Below are positions 1-5,133 of a DNA stretch of 7,844 bases, piece by piece. Under the pieces are notes generated by a model. That model made no database searches, was not told where the DNA came from, and saw only the letters and a list, made by a program, of their open reading frames with translations. Location: the NCBI GenBank assembly GCA_040752395.1, contig JBFMHD010000132.1:1-7844 (forward strand), read 5' to 3'. Position numbers and translations under genes: made by a program. The DNA comes from JBFMHD01 sp040752395 [NCBI: Candidatus Hydrogenedentota bacterium]. Lineage in GTDB: Bacteria > JBFMHD01. How positions within the stretch are numbered: the first letter of the stretch is position 1; each line of letters starts with the position of its first letter.

Positions 1-57
1 CTTCTTTCGTTATCTTTCTTTCCGTTATCTTGCTTCTTGCCTCTTGCTTCTTGCTTC
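1..57 (+). repeat. Heptamer-repeat array (left copy), truncated by window edge
   Basis: This is a pyrimidine-rich array built from 7-nt units such as TCTTGCC and TCTTGCT, with interspersed TCCGTTA and TTATCTT segments. It closely matches, in inverted orientation, the array at 7470-7556, and shares a 34-nt core with 3309-3342. The copies differ mainly by gain or loss of whole heptamers, as expected from slippage or unequal recombination. The array is open in the frame of the downstream gene, so an ORF caller extends leuB into it. The extension is not likely to be real protein. The left limit is unknown because the window starts inside the array. Confidence 0.9.
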
Positions 58-99
58 TACTTGATATTATTATAGTTACAATGTTTTTCAGAGGAGGAT
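58..99 (+). promoter_or_regulatory. 42-nt leader with strong RBS upstream of leuB (left copy of a duplicated cassette)
   Basis: This leader matches the reverse complement of 7428-7469 at 40 of 42 positions; the only differences are at 81-82 (AT here, GC there). It contains an AT-rich TATTATTATAGT stretch that could supply a -10 element, but no convincing -35 at correct spacing, so a promoter is only possible. It ends in AGAGGAGG (90-97), a near-perfect Shine-Dalgarno sequence 7 nt before the ATG at 105. This ribosome binding site decides the start of leuB. Confidence 0.75.
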
Positions 100-104
100 C
101 TTCA

Positions 105-1175
105 ATGGGTAAAACTTATAATGTCGCTGTTATTGGTGGTGATGGCACAGGACCAGAGGTTGTAAGAGAAGGTATTAAAGTCTTAAAATCAGTAGCTAAC
201 AGGTATAATTTTAAACTTAATTTAACTGAGTTTGACTTTGGTGGGGATAGATATCTAAGAACAGGTGAGGTTTTACCACAGAGCGCAATCGAGGAACTAA
301 AAAAGTTTGACGCTATATATCTTGGTGCCATAGGTCACCCTGATGTTAAACCAGGTATACTTGAAAAAGGGATTCTACTTACTCTGAGATTTGAGCTTCA
401 ACAATATATAAATTTAAGACCTGTCCAATTATATCCAGGTGTTGAAACACCGATAAAAGATAAGGGTCCAGAAGATATAGATTTTGTCGTAGTTAGAGAA
501 AATAATGAAGGGCTATATACAGGCAGCGGTGGTTTCTTAAGAAAAGGGACCAGCGAAGAGGTCGCTATCCAGACCTCGATAAATACAAGACAGGGTGTTG
601 AAAGATGTCTAAGATATGCATTTGAATATACAAGAAGGCGGAATAAAAAGAAGACCCTGACTCTCTGTGGTAAAACTAATGTCCTTACCTTCGCATTTGA
701 TTTATGGGAACGAGCTTTTCACGAGATAGGCGAAAAAGAATATCCTGATATTAAACGGGAATACACACACGTTGATGCGACCTGTATGTGGATGGTTAAA
801 AATCCAGAATGGTTTGATGTTATTGTTACTGATAATATGTTTGGCGACATTATCACAGACCTCGGTGCTATGATACAGGGCGGTATGGGGATAGCAGCAG
901 GCGGTAATATCAATCCCCGGGGGGGTTCTATGTTTGAGCCGATTGGTGGCAGCGCACCTAAATATACAGGCAAAAATGTTATAAATCCATTGGCTGCAAT
1001 CTGTGCAGGGATGATGATGCTTGATGAACTTGGAGAAACAATAGCTGCAAAAGCAATTGAAAGAGCAGTTATAAAAGTAACTGGAGAAAAACTTAAGAGT
1101 TTAAGTGCCGGTAAGATGGGTTATACTACAACACAAGTGGGCGATATGGTAGCCCAATTCGCAGCTGAACTGTAA
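105..1175 (+). CDS. leuB: 3-isopropylmalate dehydrogenase (isocitrate/isopropylmalate dehydrogenase family)
   Basis: This is a cytosolic beta-decarboxylating dehydrogenase. In leucine synthesis the family oxidises 3-isopropylmalate to 4-methyl-2-oxopentanoate and CO2, with a divalent metal. The protein has 356 residues, close to the usual family length. Visible landmarks are the N-terminal GGDGTGPE loop (11-18); substrate-site arginines R95, R105 and R131; Y138 in RENNEGLY; K190 in CGKTNVL; and metal aspartates D224, D248 and D252, the last two in the DNMFGDIITD signature. The cofactor loop reads GGSAPKYTGKNVINP (281-295). Its Lys-Tyr pair resembles NADP-dependent isocitrate dehydrogenase rather than the Asp-Ile of NAD-dependent LeuB. 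The ATG at 105 is chosen because AGAGGAGG lies 7 nt upstream; upstream in-frame codons are repeat DNA. No other leu gene is adjacent, so a related activity (homoisocitrate, tartrate or isocitrate) cannot be excluded. Confidence 0.88.
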   Translation: MGKTYNVAVIGGDGTGPEVVREGIKVLKSVANRYNFKLNLTEFDFGGDRYLRTGEVLPQSAIEELKKFDAIYLGAIGHPDVKPGILEKGILLTLRFELQQYINLRPVQLYPGVETPIKDKGPEDIDFVVVRENNEGLYTGSGGFLRKGTSEEVAIQTSINTRQGVERCLRYAFEYTRRRNKKKTLTLCGKTNVLTFAFDLWERAFHEIGEKEYPDIKREYTHVDATCMWMVKNPEWFDVIVTDNMFGDIITDLGAMIQGGMGIAAGGNINPRGGSMFEPIGGSAPKYTGKNVINPLAAICAGMMMLDELGETIAAKAIERAVIKVTGEKLKSLSAGKMGYTTTQVGDMVAQFAAEL

Positions 1176-1455
1176 TATGATTTGAGAGTTGACCAACACA
1201 ATATAAGTGAATGTTAGAACAAATAAGCATTCTTATTATATTATTTATATTTATAGTTTGCTCCTTTACACCCGGCTTTTTTTTCGTAAGAAAATTGGCT
1301 TTATTACCCGAAGAAAAGGTTGTTCTTTCCATGGGTTTATCTTATTTCATTCTCTATCTCGGGTCCTTTCTTTTATACATTTTCAATTTATCTGTAATAA
1401 GTTATTATTCTATCTCAATCATTTTTTTATTAATAACGGGCTATTTATAATAAAT

Positions 1456-1480
1456 GTATCAAAAAATTAATTTTTGATAC
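1456..1480. repeat. AT-rich perfect hairpin inside the decayed gene
   Basis: Two 10-nt arms, GTATCAAAAA and TTTTTGATAC, pair perfectly around a 5-nt ATTAA loop. A second weak hairpin follows directly (TTTGTG 1481-1486 with CACAAA 1496-1501). The stem is nearly all AT and has no downstream T run, so it is a poor intrinsic terminator. It sits just after the point where the membrane-protein frame breaks and may be part of a small insertion or a deletion scar. Confidence 0.5.
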
Positions 1481-1575
1481 TTTGTGTATGTTCCCCACAA
1501 ACAATAAAAAAATATTAGACATAAATAACACTCTTAAATTCACTTTTTTATGAATTTTTATCTTGTATTTTCTGC

Positions 1576-1589
1576 TTAACTATAGTTAA
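1576..1589. repeat. 14-nt perfect palindrome TTAACTATAGTTAA
   Basis: This perfect two-fold symmetric 14-mer lies 62 nt upstream of the glycosyltransferase start. It could be an operator for a dimeric regulator, but the surrounding DNA is very AT-rich, where such palindromes arise by chance. No paired promoter elements support a regulatory role. Confidence 0.25.
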
Positions 1590-1650
1590 AAAATTATATA
1601 CCAATATTTTTTATGATGAGTATAATTATTGCTGGGATATTTTTATTTTT

Positions 1651-3270
1651 ATGTCTATCAGAAAAAGAAACATAATTTTTTGTTTTTTTATATTGATACT
1701 TTTAAGTATCGAAGTCTTGAGCATACAGAAAAATACTCTAACATTTGATGAGATATGGCATTTTAGTTATGGTGTTAAAGTTTTAGAACTTAATCCTTCA
1801 AGGATACTACTTTATCATGACACAGCCTTGCCTTTCTCTTGTTTAAATGCTGCTTTTTATAAAACTTATTGTTTTATATATAGATTATTAAACCCAAAAA
1901 ATTACTCAAATGTAATTAACAGAATAGAACAGGGTAAAATAGCCACAATAATTTTATCACTCATTCTCGGAGCAGTTGTTTTTATATGGAGCGAGAAACT
2001 TTATGGTACAAAATCAGGGTTATTCTCTCTTTTTCTTTTTGTTTTCTGTCCCAATATAATTGCTCATTCAAGATTAATCACAAGTGACCTTTTTGTAGCG
2101 TTAATGGTAACAGTTTCACTTTATTCTTTCTGGCAATATAGAGATCAAGGTTCACAGCAAATTACTCTACCAAAGTTTAAAAGTGCATTCTATCTTGGAC
2201 TTTCACAATTAACAAAGTATTCAAGCCTATTTCTATACCCTATCTTTATTATTATTTTGCTGATACAGGAAAACAAAGCACTGAACTCAAACAAATTAAA
2301 ATCATTTTTAAAAACATCTTTCTTTTATCTTCTGATAAGTTTAATAGTAATAAATATTGGTTTCTTTTTTTATCAATCCTTTACTTTCTTTGGTAATTAT
2401 CAGCTAAAAAGCGCATTATTCAAAAATTTATCCAATTCTGTGCCACTTTTAAAATATATCCCTGTCCCACTACCCTATCCCTACCTCCAGGGTATAGATT
2501 TACTTATCGCACATAGTAAACCAGGTATAACCTGCGGTAATAATTACTTGTTCGGCGAGATACGCAGTGATAAAGGCTTTATGGGGTATTTTTTTGTCTG
2601 TTTTTTATTTAAAGTACCTATCTCTACCCAGATTTTTATAATCTGGGCTTTAATCTTCTACTTAAAAAACATAAACCAGTTTAATTTTAAAAAAAATGAA
2701 ATATTCTTAATTATCCCTGTTATATTCTATAATATTTATTTTAACTTTTTTACGGATAAACAGATTGGTTTTCGATATATATTAATGACTCTGCCTTTAT
2801 TATATATCTTCTGTGGTATTTTATTAAAAGGCGGCATAATTCGTGCTCAGGGATGGGACATTCCAAAATGGGGTGGTAAAAAAGTAATTATGTTGTGTCT
2901 TTGTCTATATCTTGTAATAAGTGTTTTATCATATTTCCCGCACTATATCTCTTATTTCAATGAATTGGTCTATGATAGAAAGATGGCATATAAAATACTA
3001 TCAGATTCGAATATTAACTGGGGCCAGAGCTGCTGGTATCTAATTGAATACTTAAAAACACATCCTGATGCGGTCTTCGAACCTGAAAAACCAACCACTG
3101 GTCATATAGTTGTTTCGATAATTAAATTAACCGGTGTGGCAGAGAGCGAGCGATTTAAGTGGTTACGGGAGAATTTCAAACCCGTTGATCACATCGCATA
3201 TTCTTATCTTGTGTTTGATATATCTGATACTGATTTGAAAGATTTAAAGATTCAAAGATTGAAAGATTAA
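1651..3270 (+). CDS. PMT/ArnT-like GT-C membrane glycosyltransferase (GT39-like)
   Basis: This is a predicted integral membrane protein of 539 residues. The family transfers sugars from polyprenyl-phosphate carriers to lipids or proteins on the outer face of the inner membrane; the acceptor here is unknown. Helix 1 spans roughly residues 7-25 and is followed by FDEIWHFSYG (32-41), whose Asp33-Glu34 pair is the GT-C acidic motif in the first outer loop. Other landmarks are AHSRLITSDLF (138-148), FRYILMTLPLLY (374-385), YFNELV (435-440) and DSNINWGQS (452-460). The last is a conserved C-terminal block of bacterial PMT-like proteins, and the later GVAESERFKWL and IAYSYLVFDI segments also fit. 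The start is at 1651 without a clear Shine-Dalgarno. It overlaps a possible membrane-protein remnant and may depend on coupling. The last 11 or so residues (LKDLKIQRLKD) are translated from an octamer repeat. Confidence 0.8.
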   Translation: MSIRKRNIIFCFFILILLSIEVLSIQKNTLTFDEIWHFSYGVKVLELNPSRILLYHDTALPFSCLNAAFYKTYCFIYRLLNPKNYSNVINRIEQGKIATIILSLILGAVVFIWSEKLYGTKSGLFSLFLFVFCPNIIAHSRLITSDLFVALMVTVSLYSFWQYRDQGSQQITLPKFKSAFYLGLSQLTKYSSLFLYPIFIIILLIQENKALNSNKLKSFLKTSFFYLLISLIVINIGFFFYQSFTFFGNYQLKSALFKNLSNSVPLLKYIPVPLPYPYLQGIDLLIAHSKPGITCGNNYLFGEIRSDKGFMGYFFVCFLFKVPISTQIFIIWALIFYLKNINQFNFKKNEIFLIIPVIFYNIYFNFFTDKQIGFRYILMTLPLLYIFCGILLKGGIIRAQGWDIPKWGGKKVIMLCLCLYLVISVLSYFPHYISYFNELVYDRKMAYKILSDSNINWGQSCWYLIEYLKTHPDAVFEPEKPTTGHIVVSIIKLTGVAESERFKWLRENFKPVDHIAYSYLVFDISDTDLKDLKIQRLKD

Positions 3271-3290
3271 AAGATTAAAAATTCAAAATT
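3232..3290 (+). repeat. GATTNAAA octamer array spanning the glycosyltransferase stop codon
   Basis: Six near-identical units follow one another: GATTTGAAA (9 nt, 3232-3240), GATTTAAA, GATTCAAA, GATTGAAA, GATTAAAA, GATTAAAA, then a degenerate ATTCAAAATT. The array starts about 12 codons before the end of the glycosyltransferase gene and supplies its TAA stop (3268-3270). A two-unit copy in the same sense relative to its gene lies just beyond the stop of the gene at the right edge (7699-7714). Confidence 0.85.
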
Positions 3291-3292
3291 AG

Positions 3293-3342
3293 GAGACAGA
3301 AGACAGACTTCTTGCTTCTTGCCTCTTTCGTTATCTTTCTTT
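3293..3342 (+). repeat. Heptamer-repeat copy between convergent genes
   Basis: Two purine heptamers (GAGACAG, AAGACAG; 3293-3306) lead into a pyrimidine array at 3309-3342 whose tail, CTTTCGTTATCTTTCTT, is the same as in the copies at 1-57 and 7470-7540. It lacks the leader and RBS and overlaps the hemW stop codon by 2 nt. AGAAG (3298-3302) can pair with CTTCT (3308-3312) across a 5-nt loop. That is too weak for a normal intrinsic terminator, and no better terminator was found between these tail-to-tail genes. Confidence 0.75.
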
Positions 3343-4444
3343 ATGGAAACATTTTGTCATAAATATTTTCTATTATTGTATCATAAATACTAAAACTACT
3401 TAATTTCAGATTTATATATCCTGGGTTTATATTGAAATATTTGATATTTTCAGCAATTATATCTTTCAAATAATTTACTATATCTATATCAAATATAGAT
3501 TTAAATCTATCTCTATTTATCCCATAAGTCGTTCTCAGACCTAAAAGAATGTATTCAAAGATAAGGTCTTTTTTTGTTAAATCGATACTCTGATTTATAG
3601 CTATACCATTTTTTTTAATATAAATATCTACATTAGATACATTATCCCAGCGTTTGTATTTTATTCTGGAATGAGCAGAGGCGCCAAGCCCAAGATAATC
3701 TTCACCGTTCCATATCCCGAGATTATGCTTGCATTCAAATCCATCAATACAGAAATTGCTGATTTCATAAATCTTAAAGCCTGCGGCTGATAGTATTTTA
3801 ATCTTTTCATCCCACATCTTTATAGCCATCCCTTCGTCAAGCTCCCAGTCTTGATACCAGTCTCTGTATCGGCTCTTTGAAAATTCGTAAACTGAAAGAT
3901 GTTCAGGCTGTAAATCAATTACTTTATTTAAACTCTTGATAAAACTCTCAATACTCTGTCCCGGGAACCCATAAATCAAATCAACATTTATATTATTAAA
4001 CCCAAGTTTTTTTGCTAATTCATAAGATTTTTTAAAATCAAAAAAGGTGTGTGTTCTTCCTAAAAATTTGAGTTCATTATCCTCTGTAGTTTGCAGTCCA
4101 AAACTAAATCTATTTACTTTATTCTCTTTTAATATTTTTATTTTATCTAAAGAAACAGAATCCGGGTTTAATTCGATGCTTATTTCTTCTGCATTTGCAG
4201 TCGGAAGAATTTTTAATATTTTATCTAATTGAGAGGTATTAAGCAAACCCGGATTACCACCGCCAATATAGACAGTCTGAAACACCGTTTCGCCAGGCAC
4301 GTAAGGGTGCTTGCGAAATTCATTAAAGAGGGAATCAAGATATATATTAATTCTATTATCGTTTTCAAAAACAGGTATCGAATAAAAATCACAGTAATTA
4401 CATTTCTTTTTACAGAACGGGATATGGATGTATAAATGCATCAT
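3341..4444 (-). CDS. hemW: HemW-like radical SAM protein (heme chaperone, HemN-related)
   Basis: This is a cytosolic radical SAM protein of 367 residues, a normal HemW length. The N-terminal YIHIPFCKKKCNYCDF holds the [4Fe-4S] cysteines C11, C15 and C18 in CX3CX2C spacing. The next position is D-F, not the fourth Cys of HemN coproporphyrinogen oxidase, which favours HemW. Other family blocks are NVDLIYGFPGQS (153-164), LSVYEF (183-188), YEISNF (226-231), EYLGLGASAHS-like DYLGLGASAHS (249-259) and LGLRTTYGI (301-309). Known HemW proteins bind heme and are thought to deliver it to respiratory enzymes. Oddities: GGGNPGLL (61-68) replaces the usual GGGTPS, and HNLGIW (240-245) departs from the HNxxYW motif linked to heme binding. 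The gene starts inside the upstream DarT-like gene (35-nt overlap), so translational coupling is likely. The start could be either of two adjacent ATGs. Confidence 0.88.
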   Translation of the reverse strand: MMHLYIHIPFCKKKCNYCDFYSIPVFENDNRINIYLDSLFNEFRKHPYVPGETVFQTVYIGGGNPGLLNTSQLDKILKILPTANAEEISIELNPDSVSLDKIKILKENKVNRFSFGLQTTEDNELKFLGRTHTFFDFKKSYELAKKLGFNNINVDLIYGFPGQSIESFIKSLNKVIDLQPEHLSVYEFSKSRYRDWYQDWELDEGMAIKMWDEKIKILSAAGFKIYEISNFCIDGFECKHNLGIWNGEDYLGLGASAHSRIKYKRWDNVSNVDIYIKKNGIAINQSIDLTKKDLIFEYILLGLRTTYGINRDRFKSIFDIDIVNYLKDIIAENIKYFNINPGYINLKLSSFSIYDTIIENIYDKMFP

Positions 4445-5021
4445 TCTCTACTTGTTTCAGATTAAAAATTAGATTTCTATAAAGTATCAGTCTATGTTTC
4501 CAGGATAGTGAGCCAAAATACTTTACAGATTTTACATATTTTAATGGAACGATATCTTTTATTAGTATCTCTGACATAAGATTTTTTAGTTTTGCTGTAT
4601 CATCATCAATAAACAAATCGCATAATGACTCTAAATTATCTCTGCCCTTTACATTCTCTAACTCCACACCATCGTAAGCTGTGTTTTTTAGTGAAAATAA
4701 TGTATCACTCAAAGCAGCAACCCAGATATCAATCTCAAAAATGAATATATCTCCCCTGTTCTCTTTTTTAATCATACCTCTTGGCAAATTAATTGAGAGA
4801 CAGATATAGGAAGCAAATTCTTCCTGTTTCCCTTTTCTACCCCAGCCATGTAATTTTGTAGGCTGTATATTTAATTCCCTCATTTTATTTCTTGATAATA
4901 GACCGCGGGCTTTAATAATGCTCTTTAGATTTTCTTTTAATGTAAAATGATAAAAACAATTAATCTGACGTCTCTGTAATTCTTCAATAATATTTTTATA
5001 ATCAGGTTTATATTCAAGCAT
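4410..5021 (-). CDS. DarT-like (DUF4433) ADP-ribosyltransferase, toxin candidate
   Basis: The protein has 203 residues from the ATG at 5021. Its landmarks fit the DarT fold order. The N-terminal NAD-site block CFYHFTLKENLKSI (22-35) is followed by GLLSRN (40-45), then YICLSINLPRGM (72-83) in the place of the DarT YVPFYF strand, FIFEIDI (93-99), and near residue 150 SEILIKDIVPLKYV. The Glu of that last block aligns with the catalytic glutamate of DarT. DarT enzymes ADP-ribosylate thymidine in single-stranded DNA and are neutralised by the macrodomain protein DarG. No macrodomain gene lies in this window. A GTG at 5060 would add 13 residues, but those codons are a TGCCTTTG repeat copy, and the ATG has a weak GAG-type RBS (AAAGAG, 5027-5032). 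The last residues overprint the hemW start. The assignment rests on motif order by eye; a related ART-fold enzyme with another target is possible. Confidence 0.6.
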   Translation of the reverse strand: MLEYKPDYKNIIEELQRRQINCFYHFTLKENLKSIIKARGLLSRNKMRELNIQPTKLHGWGRKGKQEEFASYICLSINLPRGMIKKENRGDIFIFEIDIWVAALSDTLFSLKNTAYDGVELENVKGRDNLESLCDLFIDDDTAKLKNLMSEILIKDIVPLKYVKSVKYFGSLSWKHRLILYRNLIFNLKQVENDAFIHPYPVL

Positions 5022-5044
5022 AACAATCTCTTTGTCAACTATGT

Positions 5045-5060
5045 TGAGGCACAAAGGCAC
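5045..5060 (-). repeat. Short TGCCTTTG-type octamer copy at the darT-like 5' end
   Basis: On the minus strand this reads GTGCCTTTGTGCCTCA, two units of the octamer family that is more complete at 7667-7698. It supplies the spurious GTG start and first codons of the longest possible darT-like frame. Confidence 0.6.
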
Positions 5061-5087
5061 AGATGGTGGGTAATTTGCTCTCGCAAT

Positions 5088-5126
5088 ATGGCATAGCAGT
5101 TACCAGATGGCATAACGGTTTAATGG
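5088..5126 (+). repeat. Two tandem ~20-nt imperfect repeats between the GYF_2 gene and the darT-like gene
   Basis: ATGGCATAGCAGTTACCAG (5088-5106) is followed at once by ATGGCATAACGGTTTAATGG (5107-5126). The first eight bases match exactly and most of the rest does too. The pair fills much of the 112-nt gap between these leftward genes. It may be a regulator site or another dispersed repeat family; nothing in the window decides this. Confidence 0.5.
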
Positions 5127-5133
5127 TACTATC

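Larger units (their letters stand above)
1176..1650. other. 475-nt stretch without an intact gene
   Basis: This stretch holds a short 35-nt spacer after leuB, an open N-terminal membrane-protein fragment (1211-1450), about 135 nt of AT-rich DNA with stops in every frame and two small palindromes (1456-1480 and 1576-1589), and part of a possible C-terminal remnant (from 1586) that overlaps the start of the next gene. No tRNA-like fold, GC-rich terminator or clear promoter pair was seen in it. Confidence 0.7.
1211..1675 (+). pseudogene. Remnant of a polytopic membrane protein
   Basis: Codons 1211-1450 encode 79 very hydrophobic residues: a first membrane helix, then TPGFFFVRKL and LPEEKVVLSMGLSY, then further helices. 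This pattern is familiar from the N-terminus of large multi-pass membrane proteins in environmental bacteria that often carry glycosyltransferase-like domains. Those proteins run to several hundred residues, so 79 is a fragment. After the stop at 1448-1450 all frames are broken. At 1586-1675, in the same frame as the start, a 29-codon stretch opens; it contains MMSIIIAGIFLFLCLSEKET followed by TAA, resembling the last helix and tail of a membrane protein. It overlaps the start of the next gene by 25 nt. Inference: an internal deletion plus decay removed the middle, and the pair was once translationally coupled. The C-terminal part is the less certain half. The 79-codon ORF could still be expressed. 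Confidence 0.5.

Noticed and set aside
30-104. Apparent N-terminal signal peptide or lipoprotein leader (MLLASC...) on LeuB
   Set aside because: It is the translation of the heptamer array and leader. The same hydrophobic stretch appears in front of the unrelated GYF_2 protein, and a strong RBS precedes the internal ATG at 105.
719-973. Minus-strand ORF inside leuB
   Set aside because: It lies opposite a clearly conserved coding sequence and has a low-complexity Pro/Ile composition typical of a shadow frame. The same applies to 116-331 (-), 4047-4232 (+), 4229-4435 (+), 5778-6020 (-) and 7127-7318 (+).
1207-1470. Alternative 87-codon frame overlapping the membrane-protein remnant
   Set aside because: It begins with GTG and has a Phe/Ile/Asn-rich composition with no recognisable motif, while the 1211 frame gives a coherent TPGFFFVRKL-type membrane N-terminus.
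3271-3340. Bidirectional intrinsic terminator between the convergent genes
   Set aside because: Only a 5-bp stem (3298-3312) without a GC-rich core was found; the space is repeat DNA.
5022-5060. GTG start adding 13 residues to the DarT-like protein
   Set aside because: The codons derive from a TGCCTTTG octamer copy and no RBS precedes the GTG; the ATG at 5021 has at least a partial RBS and fits the family start better.
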